The notes under the pieces are model-generated. The model was given only the letters and a program-made list of their open reading frames with translations, made no database searches and was not told where the DNA came from. Shown piece after piece: positions 27,008 to 40,981 of a DNA stretch of 48,786 nucleotides (the stretch's first letter is position 1; each line of letters opens with the position of its first letter). Position numbers and translations under genes: made by a program. The DNA comes from Phycisphaerae bacterium (lineage in GTDB: Bacteria; Planctomycetota; Phycisphaerae; Phycisphaerales; SM1A02), in the NCBI GenBank assembly GCA_002711415.1, contig PARI01000011.1, positions 141,972 to 190,757 of the forward strand, written 5' to 3'.

Positions 27008-27389
27008 ATCCAGTCGCATCGGTCATCGAGGGAATGATCACTTCGAGCAACATCGCGACTACAAGGGCGGTTCCGGCTGAGATGACGAACGCGATGATGA
27101 TCGCCTGCCGCCATCTGGACCTGCGGTAGGCCGATTGATCGAGGTAGTACCGGCCACCCTCGAGCCGGATGATGGTCCCCCGCTTCAGGTCGGCGCTCAG
27201 CATCGACGGTCTGGCGATGCCGAGGGTCGTGAGCTTCCTGGCCATGGCCGGGCTGGTCGCGCCGGCACGAAGCATCAGCTTCAGCGGACCCGGAGGCTGT
27301 CGGCGGATCATCAGGATGATCGAGATCGGCATGATGATCATGCCGAGCCCCATTCCCATGCCACCACCGAATCCGAATCCCTGCGTCAT
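27006..27389 (-). CDS. Small membrane protein of unknown function
   Basis: A 127-residue protein with a Gly/Met-rich N-terminus (GFGFGGGMGMGLGM), a first membrane helix at about 14-30, a basic cytoplasmic segment of about 60 residues (RRQPPGPLKLMLRAGATSPA, YYLDQSAYRRSRWRQ) and a second helix at 95-118. The pattern MTQGFGFGGG looks like a small regulatory or assembly protein, but I recognise no family. It begins 49 bases after asnS ends on the same strand and may be co-transcribed. Its stop abuts the pseudopilin terminator. Confidence 0.7.
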   Translation of the reverse strand: MTQGFGFGGGMGMGLGMIIMPISIILMIRRQPPGPLKLMLRAGATSPAMARKLTTLGIARPSMLSADLKRGTIIRLEGGRYYLDQSAYRRSRWRQAIIIAFVISAGTALVVAMLLEVIIPSMTDATG

Positions 27390-27438
27390 TGCACCTGTAT
27401 CGGTGATCCAGGCGTGCGTGATGGAAAAGCGGTGACGA

Positions 27439-28851
<1,413 letters not shown>

Positions 28852-29050
28852 GCTCTTCTCCATGCCGGATTCGAGGGGCAGAAATGCCGCCATCATCAAC
28901 CGGTGATCGATGAGTATTGGCCGATGAACCCCGGCCTGCAAGTCCCCCTGGGGGGTGCCAGAATGGCAGCGGGAGAGAATGCCACGCGGTGACCTGGCAT
29001 GATCGCCAGGACGAGGATTCAGCAATTCCTCGACAACCCCTCCTGATGGG

Positions 29051-29073
29051 CCCTCCAGGGCCACCCTGGAGGG
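29051..29073. other. Hairpin between divergent asnS and pseudo-receiver genes
   Basis: A perfect 10-bp stem, CCCTCCAGGG (29051-29060) with CCCTGGAGGG (29064-29073), and a 3-base loop, in the 281-base gap between two divergent starts. No T-run follows on either side, so it is not a simple terminator. It could be a leader structure or a protein-binding palindrome. The rest of the gap holds no convincing gene; a poor promoter match for asnS (TTGCAG-17-AATACT on the minus strand) is the only other signal. Confidence 0.5.
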
Positions 29074-29132
29074 GTCGGACACCGTGAACAATGCCGGCAC
29101 CAGGGCATGGTTGTTGCATCAAGAAGGTCCAG

Positions 29133-29633
29133 ATGAAACTGGAACTGCGAAGACATGACGATTCCCCGGCCCGGCAGCCTGCTGCAGGTGGTGCCCGTGG
29201 GCTCAACATGCTGCTGTCCTACGCCGGCTGGCGTGAGAGCAACTTCGCCCAGCAGCTCCCGCCGCTGCTGAACCCGCTCGGGATCGACTGCTTCCACGCC
29301 GGCAGCGGCGTCGAGGCAACCAGGGTCATTTCCGAGAAGAAGATCCACATCGCGGTGGTCGACCTGGGCATGCCGATGGACGAGGCCTCGTCCAACCGGC
29401 AGCCGGCCGGACCACGGGTCCTGCAGGTCCTCAGGCGACTGGAGCAGCCGCCACCCACGATCGTGGTCCGTCCACACGAGCCGGCCAGGCGGACCAATGG
29501 CAGGATTCTCTCCGAAGCACTGCGTGAAGGCGCCTTCACCGTCCTGGAGCGACCGGTCGGCGTCGAATCGATGCTCGAGGTCCTGCAAAAGGTCGTCCGG
29601 CGCCACTACCTGAACCACTGGCCCGCCGCATAG
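29133..29633 (+). CDS. Degenerate response-regulator receiver (pseudo-receiver) protein
   Basis: A 166-residue protein with a CheY-like alpha/beta pattern: LLSYAGWRESNF, then GSGVEATRVISEKKIHIAVVD. The phospho-acceptor-like Asp is in VVDLGMP, then PTIVVRP and EGAFTVLERPV. The N-terminal acidic pair is missing (LLSYAGW where VDDD is expected) and the conserved KP near the end is RP, so metal-dependent phosphorylation is doubtful. No output domain. The start at ATG 29133 follows AAGG. It precedes groES by 74 bases on the same strand, so it may be co-transcribed with, and act on, the chaperonin genes; that is inference from position. Confidence 0.75.
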   Translation: MKLELRRHDDSPARQPAAGGARGLNMLLSYAGWRESNFAQQLPPLLNPLGIDCFHAGSGVEATRVISEKKIHIAVVDLGMPMDEASSNRQPAGPRVLQVLRRLEQPPPTIVVRPHEPARRTNGRILSEALREGAFTVLERPVGVESMLEVLQKVVRRHYLNHWPAA

Positions 29634-29707
29634 GCGTCGCCCCGAACTCCATCCACTCACCCAACCAGGCAACTCAAGAACAGAAGCCACATCGAGGAGC
29701 AAGAGAA

Positions 29708-29998
29708 ATGAAGGTCCGACCACTCGGAGACAAAATCATCGTCAAGCGTGACGAGGCAGCCACCCAGACAGATTCGGGAATCTTCCTCCCGGAATCCGCC
29801 AAGGACAAGCCCAAGCAGGGCAAGATCGTCGCGGTGGGCAACGGCCTGCTCAACAGGGAGAGCGGAGAGTACATGCCGTTCACCGTCAAGAAGGGCGACA
29901 GCGTCATCTTCAGTTCCTACTCGGGAACCGAGATCAAGATCGATGACCAGGACTACCTGATCATGACCGAGGATGACATCCTCGGAATCGTCGACTGA
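29708..29998 (+). CDS. groES: Co-chaperonin GroES
   Basis: Ten-kDa lid of the GroEL folding chamber, 96 residues. The start [15 protein letters not shown], the mobile loop around [15 protein letters not shown] with the I-x-L-P motif, and the C-terminal [11 protein letters not shown] match the family throughout. A GAGGAG-type ribosome site (cgaggagcaagaga) lies shortly before ATG 29708. No CIRCE inverted repeat was found in the 74 bases upstream or before groEL, so HrcA control of the standard kind is not evident. Confidence 0.97.
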   Translation: MKVRPLGDKIIVKRDEAATQTDSGIFLPESAKDKPKQGKIVAVGNGLLNRESGEYMPFTVKKGDSVIFSSYSGTEIKIDDQDYLIMTEDDILGIVD

Positions 29999-30086
29999 CA
30001 CCACGCACACACGACTTCGCGGGACGGCTGATTCCGATCCCACGAGTCGATCCATCCACTGAACCAAACGCATCAAGGAAACAACA

Positions 30087-31718
<1,632 letters not shown>

Positions 31719-31741
31719 TCCATCGCACCTGATGAAAAGAC

Positions 31742-31777
31742 AAGGAGGTGGCTCACGCCACCTCCTTTTTTCTTTTT
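31742..31777. terminator. Bidirectional terminator between groEL and nuoA
   Basis: An 11-bp perfect stem, AAGGAGGTGGC (31742-31752) with GCCACCTCCTT (31757-31767), and a 4-base loop, followed on the plus strand by a T-rich run to 31777. On the minus strand GTCTTTTC follows the stem, so it can serve nuoA as well. Confidence 0.93.
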
Positions 31778-31793
31778 GACGGGGTGCGACGGC

Positions 31794-32171
31794 TCAATCC
31801 CAGCGGAACACGCCCTTGCGCCATGCATAGACGTAGGCGATCACGCTGGTCGCAATGAAGAACAGGATCCGGCCGAGGAACAGGGCCGAGTCGGCACTGC
31901 CCGGCTCGAGCTGCGTGTAGGTGAGCGCCCACGGATAGAGGAAGATGATCTCGACATCGAAGACGAGGAACGTCATTGCCATTATGTAGAAGCGGACGTT
32001 GAACTTCTTCCGGGTGGTACCGATCGGATCCATGCCCGATTCATAGGCGATCCCCTTGATGCTCCCCTCGCGGCGCGGGCCGAGAATGGTGCTGAGGATG
32101 ATGTTGGCGATGACAAAGCCGATCGCCATCAGCAGTATCACGCCAATCGGGATGTAGGGGTCGAGATTCAT
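31794..32171 (-). CDS. nuoA: NADH-quinone oxidoreductase subunit A (isolated gene)
   Basis: Membrane subunit of respiratory complex I, 125 residues with three membrane helices (about 9-29, 62-82, 95-113). The conserved loop YESGMDPIG after helix 1 and FYIMAMTFLVFDVEIIFLYP in helix 2 are diagnostic. The usual partner nuoB and the rest of the operon are not downstream; the gene stands alone, ending at the groEL terminator. Other complex I genes must be encoded elsewhere, assuming the organism has the complex. Start at ATG 32171, upstream gap 122 bases to a divergent gene. Confidence 0.95.
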   Translation of the reverse strand: MNLDPYIPIGVILLMAIGFVIANIILSTILGPRREGSIKGIAYESGMDPIGTTRKKFNVRFYIMAMTFLVFDVEIIFLYPWALTYTQLEPGSADSALFLGRILFFIATSVIAYVYAWRKGVFRWD

Positions 32172-32293
32172 GTTTCCGTGCCACCCTCTCCCGGGCTCGG
32201 GGCCGGGACGAGGACCGACATGCTATCCAGATCATTCTCCCCGGTCGAGCGGAACAAGTTGCTCCCCGGGCCCACACCGGTGATACTGGGGCC

Positions 32294-32572
32294 ATGCCTC
32301 TCGTACTCGGATGCCTGTCACTGTTCTTCCCCCGGCTGATCCTCTTCCTGGTCTGGTTGTTGAGCGACTACTTGCCCCAGGGAATCGTCATCCTTGTGCT
32401 GGGCTTCATCTTCCTCCCCCTGACGACCCTCGCCTATGCATGGGCCTACAACTCGGGAGGAGGCTCCATCAGCACGATGGGGGTGATCGTGATCGTGATG
32501 GCCGTGCTGTTCGACCTGGGGTGCTTCGGCAGCAGTGCCCGCTCCAGCAGCGGCAAGCCGGCGAGGTCATGA
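32294..32572 (+). CDS. Conserved small membrane protein of unknown function
   Basis: A 92-residue protein with three hydrophobic segments (about 2-24, 28-50, 61-78). The sequence LSLFFPRLILFLVWLLSDYL followed by LGFIFLPLTTLAYAWAYN resembles a short membrane protein family of bacteria that I know only as hypothetical (FFPR and LPLTTLAYA are the recurrent signatures). The C-terminal tail is Ser/Gly/Lys-rich. It sits between divergent nuoA and tRNA-Pro. No function can be proposed from sequence. Confidence 0.75.
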   Translation: MPLVLGCLSLFFPRLILFLVWLLSDYLPQGIVILVLGFIFLPLTTLAYAWAYNSGGGSISTMGVIVIVMAVLFDLGCFGSSARSSSGKPARS

Positions 32573-32587
32573 ACCCTCGATGCCGGG

Positions 32588-32593
32588 TATGAT
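32588..32593 (+). promoter_or_regulatory. -10 element of the tRNA-Pro gene
   Basis: TATGAT, 14 bases before the mature tRNA 5' end. The hexamer 17 bases upstream (GGTCAT) is a poor -35. Position is as expected for a tRNA promoter. Confidence 0.4.
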
Positions 32594-32607
32594 CTAGATT
32601 CGCACCT

Positions 32608-32684
<77 letters not shown>

Positions 32685-32755
32685 GTACCACCTTCACGAA
32701 GCCTGATTCGCGGACAGTTTGGCGTTTGCGCGGCTGATCGCAGGGGTCACGGCAC

Positions 32756-32761
32756 TATAAT
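32756..32761 (+). promoter_or_regulatory. Consensus -10 upstream of gcvP
   Basis: A perfect TATAAT with a downstream start expected near 32768, leaving a leader of about 70 bases. No matching -35 at standard spacing. Confidence 0.5.
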
Positions 32762-32794
32762 GGTGAAGCCATTGACTCAGTCGAACCCTCGATT

Positions 32795-32812
32795 CCCGCT
32801 CACCGAAGCGGG
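32795..32812 (+). other. Leader hairpin of gcvP
   Basis: Stem CCCGCT (32795-32800) with AGCGGG (32807-32812), loop CACCGA, just upstream of the AAGGAG ribosome site at 32818. The loop resembles the CACCGAAG block of glycine riboswitches, but the CTCTCAGG and GGAC blocks are absent and the leader is too short, so I do not call a riboswitch. Confidence 0.4.
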
Positions 32813-32836
32813 CTCGAAAGGAGCACGGGCGACAAC

Positions 32837-35821
<2,985 letters not shown>

Positions 35822-35827
35822 TTCCCG

Positions 35828-37273
35828 TCAGCCCGCCATCGCGGCAGCGGTGACACCGAGCCAATCCGACAACAGGGAGGCCAGTCCGAGGAAGATCAGG
35901 AAGCTGGCGCTGTCGGTGACCATCGTCAGGAAGATCGTGGAGGCGGTCGCCGGATCGAACCTGCACTTCTTCATGAGTATCGGAAGGCTCGAGCCGATGA
36001 AGCACCCGACGGTCAGCGCGATGGACATCGAGATCGCGACCACGACGCCGAGCCTCCAATCCGTGTCGGGAAGGATCGATGCGAAGATCGCGACGATTCC
36101 ACCGACTATCGCACCACAGAGCGCCCCGTTGAACGCCCCAACAAGCGCCTCCCTGGCGACCAGGCCGAGCGATCGTCTTGGCACGATCTGGTCGAGAACG
36201 AGCCCTCGCAGGGTCACCGCCAGCGACTGCTGACCGGCATTGCCTGCCTGGTTGGCGATGACCGGCATCAGGACGGCCAGGATCGCCAGTTCGCTGATGA
36301 GGTTCTCGAAGTTCAAGACGACGATCGCGGCGATGGTGCTGGTGAACAGGTTCACCATCAGCCATGGGAACCGGCCCTTGATCTTCTGGCCGGTGGTCGA
36401 GTAGACCATTTCCTCCGCGCCGGCACCGACTGTCCTCTGGACGTCCTCAGTGCCCTCTGCACGGATGATGTCCATGACATCATCGACCGTGACGATGCCG
36501 AGGACCCGCTCCTGCTGGTCGATGACCGGAAGCACCACGTAGTCGAATCGCTCGAACTCGTGGGCCAGTTCCTCGCGATCCATCCCGGCATCGACTGCAT
36601 GGAGCGTCGACTGGAACAACTGCTTCACCGGTATGGTGTCAGGCGAAACCAGAAGGCTCCGAAGGCCGACGACGCCTCGAAGCCGACCGACCTGGTCGAC
36701 CAGGAATGCGTGTTGGACGTCCTCCTCGATCTTCGCGGCGCGAATCAGATCCGTGGCTTCACCGACCGTGCACCCCACTGGAACCGACAGGAAGTCGGTC
36801 GTCATGATTCCGCCGGCCGTGCCGGGTTCATAGCTCAGGAGCTTTCGAATCTCAATGACGGTGGAAGGCTGCATCCCGGAAAGGAGCCTGTCCTGCTCCG
36901 GGACGTCGAAGAAACGAAGCAGCTCGGTCGAGTCATCCGGGGCCATCTCCTCGAGGATCCGCGAAGCGATGCTCGTGTTGGTGTCGATCAGGTCCTCGAT
37001 CAGGCTGACGGCGATGGGGATCTGCATGTTGGACATCGCGTCGGCGGCCGACTGGATATCCATTTCTCCGAGCACCTCGACCGCATCAGATTCCTCGATC
37101 GACTCGAGGGTGTCGGCCGCATCGGGTGCATCCTGCTGCTGGACGACGGCGGCCAGGGCGGGAACATCGATCGTGTGGGAGATCATCTCAGCCGCGCGAA
37201 GATCGTCCGGGCTGTCACCGGCGGGATTCTCGATGACGGGCTCATGTTCTGTTCTGTCTTCTGGCTCGGGCAT
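35828..37273 (-). CDS. mgtE: Magnesium transporter MgtE
   Basis: Mg2+ channel with a cytoplasmic sensor. The superhelical MgtE N domain (about 45-150) is followed by two CBS domains (about 155-285) and five membrane helices (about 310-480). The pore motif region ANQAGNAGQQSLAVTLRGL and the helix LPILMKKCRFDPATASTIFLT are recognisable. The start is ATG 37273 (MPEPEDRTEHEP); an open frame to 37330 adds a Pro-rich leader. A possible -10 TACACT lies ten bases upstream, which would make it near-leaderless. It is divergent from the ebo-like cluster and probably unrelated to it. Confidence 0.93.
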   Translation of the reverse strand: MPEPEDRTEHEPVIENPAGDSPDDLRAAEMISHTIDVPALAAVVQQQDAPDAADTLESIEESDAVEVLGEMDIQSAADAMSNMQIPIAVSLIEDLIDTNTSIASRILEEMAPDDSTELLRFFDVPEQDRLLSGMQPSTVIEIRKLLSYEPGTAGGIMTTDFLSVPVGCTVGEATDLIRAAKIEEDVQHAFLVDQVGRLRGVVGLRSLLVSPDTIPVKQLFQSTLHAVDAGMDREELAHEFERFDYVVLPVIDQQERVLGIVTVDDVMDIIRAEGTEDVQRTVGAGAEEMVYSTTGQKIKGRFPWLMVNLFTSTIAAIVVLNFENLISELAILAVLMPVIANQAGNAGQQSLAVTLRGLVLDQIVPRRSLGLVAREALVGAFNGALCGAIVGGIVAIFASILPDTDWRLGVVVAISMSIALTVGCFIGSSLPILMKKCRFDPATASTIFLTMVTDSASFLIFLGLASLLSDWLGVTAAAMAG

Positions 37274-37400
37274 CGAGGGAGAGTGTATCGGGGAACCGGG
37301 GGGCCGGTCCTCGGGGTTGCCCGCAGGCACCAGCCGCCCTTATCGGAACACTCGGGCACGATGTGCTCGGACAGGCATCGCGAGAATCGATCGAGGAGCC

Positions 37401-37406
37401 TATGCT
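37401..37406 (+). promoter_or_regulatory. Candidate -10 of the ebo-like cluster
   Basis: TATGCT, with a weak -35 TCGCGA (37378-37383) 17 bases upstream. It leaves a leader of about 65-70 bases before ATG 37479. The same hexamer precedes dus. Low-confidence match by eye. Confidence 0.35.
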
Positions 37407-37478
37407 TGTTGATCTGTCCAACCCGGCAACGTGCCGACCCATCGGAATCCCGCGACACGATCAATGGAACCTCGAGGC

Positions 37479-38645
37479 ATGGACGATCAGAATTCGATCT
37501 ACGGCGGTTCCTTTCAGGTTCCGTTCGACCATGGTGTGCATTTCACCAAGGACCTGTTCAATCCGGCCAATCCCCTGCTCGGCTCGGTCCTTGAGTCGAA
37601 TGATCCGGCGATGAACCCACGGATGATCGTCGTCGCGGACAGGAACATGGCCGAGGCTTGGCCGGATCTGGAGAAGTCGGCCAGAGCGTACATCGATGCG
37701 ATGGACGCACCCATGCCGAGATTCGAGGAGTTCCTTGTCGTCACGGGCGGCGAGCAGGCCAAGAACGACATGGGGACCTTCGATGCCGTCGTCGAGGCGA
37801 TCGATCGCAACGGCATATGCAGGAAGTCCTGGGTCATCGGTGTCGGCGGCGGCGCGATGCTCGACGCGGTCGGATTCGCATCGGCCACATCTCATCGCGG
37901 CATCAGGCATGTCAGGGTTCCAACAACGACCCTGTCGCAGGGAGACGCCGCGATCGGTGTGAAGAACGGGATCAACTACAAGGGCAAGAAGAACTTCCTG
38001 GGCACGTTCAGTCCACCTGATGCCGTTCTGAACGATGAGCTGTTCCTTCAGACCCTGACCCAGCGAGACTGGATCGCCGGTTTCGCCGAGACCATCAAGA
38101 TCGCCCTGCTGCGAGACCCGGACCTGTTCGAGTTGATCGAGTCGAGTACCGACAGTGTTCGGTGCCGTGATCTGAAGGAATCGATGCCGATCGTGAAGCG
38201 GAGCGCCGAACTTCACCTCAAGCACATCGTCGACGGGGGCGATCCGTTCGAACTGAAGGAGGCGCGACCGCTGGACTTCGGCCACTGGTCGGCGCACAAG
38301 CTCGAGCAGGCAAGTGACTTCAGGATCAATCATGGTGAGGCGGTCGCGATCGGACTGGCCATCGACTGCATCTACTCCAAGCTCGTCGGCAGGCTTGAAG
38401 ATCAGCAGCTCCAGAGGATCCTCGGGTGCCTGATCGCCCTGGGTTTCCGGCTCCATGACGAAGCGGTCGAACAGGTTGATGTCCTCTTCAAGGGGCTCGA
38501 GGAGTTCAGGGAGCATCTTGGAGGGAAGCTGACGGTCACCCTGCTTGATTCGATCGGGAACCCGGTTGACGTGCACGAGGTCCGCAAGGAGATCGTGGCA
38601 CAGGCCGTCCAGTTGCTGCCTCGCACCGAATGCTCGATGGGGTAG
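37479..38645 (+). CDS. eboD: EboD-like 3-dehydroquinate synthase family protein
   Basis: A 388-residue member of the dehydroquinate synthase/glycerol dehydrogenase superfamily, first gene of an ebo-type cluster. NAD-binding segments are TGGEQAKND and GVGGGAMLDAVGF; the PTTTLSQGDAAIGVKNGIN stretch, the KKNFLGTF segment and HGEAVAIGLAID keep family metal/substrate positions (Glu in GFAETIK, His in FGHWSAHK and INHGEA). It is not the shikimate AroB: the divergent PTTTLSQ and KNGIN segments point to EboD. The substrate of EboD is unknown. ATG 37479 is preceded by a weak site; two other in-frame ATGs lie just upstream. Thirty-six bases separate it from the next gene. Confidence 0.88.
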   Translation: MDDQNSIYGGSFQVPFDHGVHFTKDLFNPANPLLGSVLESNDPAMNPRMIVVADRNMAEAWPDLEKSARAYIDAMDAPMPRFEEFLVVTGGEQAKNDMGTFDAVVEAIDRNGICRKSWVIGVGGGAMLDAVGFASATSHRGIRHVRVPTTTLSQGDAAIGVKNGINYKGKKNFLGTFSPPDAVLNDELFLQTLTQRDWIAGFAETIKIALLRDPDLFELIESSTDSVRCRDLKESMPIVKRSAELHLKHIVDGGDPFELKEARPLDFGHWSAHKLEQASDFRINHGEAVAIGLAIDCIYSKLVGRLEDQQLQRILGCLIALGFRLHDEAVEQVDVLFKGLEEFREHLGGKLTVTLLDSIGNPVDVHEVRKEIVAQAVQLLPRTECSMG

Positions 38646-38681
38646 ACTGGATGCTCGTTCCCAGGCAGCGAGTACCATCCC

Positions 38682-38993
38682 GTGTCCGACTCACATGACA
38701 ACTGCCCGATCGACTCCGCGGAGGTGATTCGAAAGTACTTCCTGGAGCATCGTGCCAAGATCATCGACATCGCAGCTTTTCTGGATCGGGTCGATCGAGC
38801 CGATGGTGACGGGGCATCCGACTACAGGATCCAGGCGATGCGTGAAGCCATCAGGATCGCCGGTGACCTGCAGCCAGAGCGAGCACGCAGGATCCTCGAA
38901 CTGCTGAGTGACCCGAGCGTCGAACCGATCGAGCAGGCGCCGATGAAGGGTGCCATGGGCGCCCATGACCCCGAATCAGATGAGGGAGGTTGA
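38682..38993 (+). CDS. Small protein of unknown function in the ebo-like cluster
   Basis: A 103-residue, helix-rich soluble protein starting at GTG 38682. Residues 12-35 (AEVIRKYFLEHRAKIIDIAA) and FLDRVDRADGDGASDYRIQ, then MREAIRIAGDLQPERA and RILELLSDPSVEPIEQAP, form regular amphipathic helices; the tail is Asp/Glu/Gly-rich. I do not recognise the family. It occupies the slot between eboD and eboB, and EboA, when present in other clusters, is about twice as long. It could be a shortened EboA or an unrelated cluster protein; neither is shown. Tight spacing (6 bases to the next start) makes co-expression likely. Confidence 0.72.
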   Translation: MSDSHDNCPIDSAEVIRKYFLEHRAKIIDIAAFLDRVDRADGDGASDYRIQAMREAIRIAGDLQPERARRILELLSDPSVEPIEQAPMKGAMGAHDPESDEGG

Positions 38994-38999
38994 TCCGGC

Positions 39000-39821
39000 G
39001 TGGCCTATATTGACCCCCACATCCACATGGTGTCCAGGACGACCGATGACTACAGGCGAATGGCCCTGGCCGGCTGCGTCGCGATCACCGAGCCGGCGTT
39101 CTGGGCCGGATATGACCGGAGTTCACCACAGGGGTTCTTCGACTACTTCCGCCTGCTCACGGAGTACGAGCCGCAGCGGGCCGCCCAGTTCGGTATCCGT
39201 CACCACACATGGCTGTGCATCAACCCCAAGGAGGCCGAGGATCCGGTCTTCGCCAGGGAGGTGATCGAGCTGATCCCCGAGTTCCTGGAGAAGCCGAATG
39301 TTCTCGGAATCGGCGAGATCGGACTCAACAAGAACAGTCGGAACGAACTGGAGATCCTCGAGGCGCACATCGATCTTGCCGCAAAGAGCGGACAGATGAT
39401 TCTGGTCCACACCCCGCACCTGGAGGACAAGCTCAAGGGCACGAAGCTCATCATGGATGCGATTGAATCCGATGGTCGTGTCGATCCCGGTCGTGTGCTG
39501 ATCGATCACGTGGAGGAACACACGGTCCGACCGGTCCTTGACCGGGGATTCTGGGCCGGGATGACGCTCTACCCGGACACCAAGTGCACCCCGCAGCGAG
39601 CGGCGGACATCATCGAGATGCACGGCACCGAGCGGCTCTGGATCAATTCGGCCGGTGACTGGGGGCCGTCGGATCCGTTGGCCGTACCGAAGTGCCAACA
39701 GGAACTTCGTCGACGCGGTCATTCCCAGGAAACGATCGATACGATCTCGTTCAACAATCCAAGCAGGTTCCTCGGCCAGTCGGATCGTTTCAGCGCGGAG
39801 CCGCTGGTCCCGACGGCCTGA
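39000..39821 (+). CDS. eboB: EboB-like TatD-family metal-dependent hydrolase
   Basis: A 273-residue TIM-barrel amidohydrolase of the TatD type. Metal ligands: His-x-His in DPHIHM, Glu in GIGEIGLNK, His in LVHTPH, His/Asp in LIDHVEEHT and Asp in NSAGDWG. The start is GTG 39000 with GGAGG ten bases upstream. Compared with housekeeping TatD it is divergent ([19 protein letters not shown]) and matches the EboB branch, which fits its neighbours. The reaction in ebo clusters is not known. It lies between the small protein and eboE with gaps of 6 and 11 bases. Confidence 0.88.
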   Translation: MAYIDPHIHMVSRTTDDYRRMALAGCVAITEPAFWAGYDRSSPQGFFDYFRLLTEYEPQRAAQFGIRHHTWLCINPKEAEDPVFAREVIELIPEFLEKPNVLGIGEIGLNKNSRNELEILEAHIDLAAKSGQMILVHTPHLEDKLKGTKLIMDAIESDGRVDPGRVLIDHVEEHTVRPVLDRGFWAGMTLYPDTKCTPQRAADIIEMHGTERLWINSAGDWGPSDPLAVPKCQQELRRRGHSQETIDTISFNNPSRFLGQSDRFSAEPLVPTA

Positions 39822-39832
39822 ACAGGAACCGG

Positions 39833-40981
39833 ATGATCGGATACTGCACAAACGTACACGCGGGCACCAGCATGGACAGCATGCTGGAGAACCTCGATCG
39901 ATTCTCGGTCGGTGTCAGGGAGGCGCTCGGACTGGATGAGCCACTGGGTGTCGGGCTCTGGATCGCAGCGCCGGCGGCCAGGTCCATTCGTGAGGATGAA
40001 TCCGCAGATCGACTTCGAGACTGGCTTGGTGAGAGGAATCTCGTCGCGTACACGCTCAACGGATTCCCGTACGGGGACTTCCACTCGTCGGTGGTCAAGC
40101 ACGCCGTCTACGAGCCGGACTGGTCCAGCCAGGAACGACTGCAGTATTCGATCGACCTCGCATGGATCCTCGCGTCGCTTGAATCCGCCCCGACCGCTTC
40201 CAGTTCAATCTCGACGGTTCCACTGGGCTGGAGGACCTCGATGGACACGCCCGGGCACATGGACGCGGCCGCGGACAACCTGGTCACGGCTGCCGCGGAG
40301 TTGGAGCGGATCGAGCAGGAGACCGGTCGATGGATACACCTGGACCTGGAGCCCGAGCCGGGATGCGTCGTGGATCGATCGGGAGATCTCGTGGAGTACT
40401 TCACGTCCCACCTGCACACGAGACAGGAGGAACTGTCACGAAGATACCTCGGGGTCTGCCATGACATCTGTCATGCTGCGGTCATGTTCGAGAACCAGTC
40501 GGATGCGATCCGGGCGTACGTGGACGGTGGCGTTCGAATCGGGAAGGTCCAGATCTCCGCATGCCCGGAGGTCGACTTCGAATCCGTCGATGATCAATCA
40601 CGGGAGGAACTGAAGGAGCGACTCGGTCGCTACCGGGAGCCCCGGTACCTGCACCAGACCGGCATCATTGACATCAATGGTGCCTTTCATTTCCATGATG
40701 ATCTTCCCGACGCCCTGGCCGGGGAGCCGGCACGCGGATGCTGGCGGACCCACTTCCATGTCCCCGTGTTCGCCGCGGAACTCGACGGTATCGGGACCAC
40801 GAGGGAACTCGTTCGATCCTGCATCGACTCCCTCCGAATCACTGGAACACTGCCAGCAATGGAGGTCGAGACGTATGCGTGGAACGTCCTGCCCGATCCT
40901 CCCGGACCCGGAGAACTGCCCGGTCTGATCGCAAGGGAGATCCAGTGGACCCGTGAACTCGTCGACGAGGAGGCCGGCTGA
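39833..40981 (+). CDS. eboE: EboE-like TIM-barrel protein (xylose isomerase-like)
   Basis: A 382-residue protein of the EboE ('metabolite traffic protein') family, related to xylose isomerase-like TIM barrels. Diagnostic parts are the N-terminal IGYCTNVHAGTSMD, TLNGFPYGDFHSSVVK, YEPDW, SSSISTVPLGW and the metal-type residues in LDLEPEPGC, GVCHDICHAAV and HFHVPVF. ATG 39833 is preceded by AGGAACC. The stop overlaps the start of eboC by one base (TGATG), so the two are translationally coupled. EboE has no proven activity; possible roles are sugar-like isomerisation or transport of a cluster metabolite. Confidence 0.9.
   Translation: MIGYCTNVHAGTSMDSMLENLDRFSVGVREALGLDEPLGVGLWIAAPAARSIREDESADRLRDWLGERNLVAYTLNGFPYGDFHSSVVKHAVYEPDWSSQERLQYSIDLAWILASLESAPTASSSISTVPLGWRTSMDTPGHMDAAADNLVTAAAELERIEQETGRWIHLDLEPEPGCVVDRSGDLVEYFTSHLHTRQEELSRRYLGVCHDICHAAVMFENQSDAIRAYVDGGVRIGKVQISACPEVDFESVDDQSREELKERLGRYREPRYLHQTGIIDINGAFHFHDDLPDALAGEPARGCWRTHFHVPVFAAELDGIGTTRELVRSCIDSLRITGTLPAMEVETYAWNVLPDPPGPGELPGLIAREIQWTRELVDEEAG

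Noticed and set aside
29634..29707. CIRCE element before groES
   Set aside because: No TTAGCACTC-N9-GAGTGCTAA pattern in this gap or between groES and groEL.
32762..32836. Glycine riboswitch before gcvP
   Set aside because: Only a CACCGA loop is similar; the other core blocks are missing and the leader is too short.
37461..38678. A 405-codon minus frame opposite eboD
   Set aside because: The plus-strand protein matches a known family throughout; the minus frame does not match anything and has no ribosome site.
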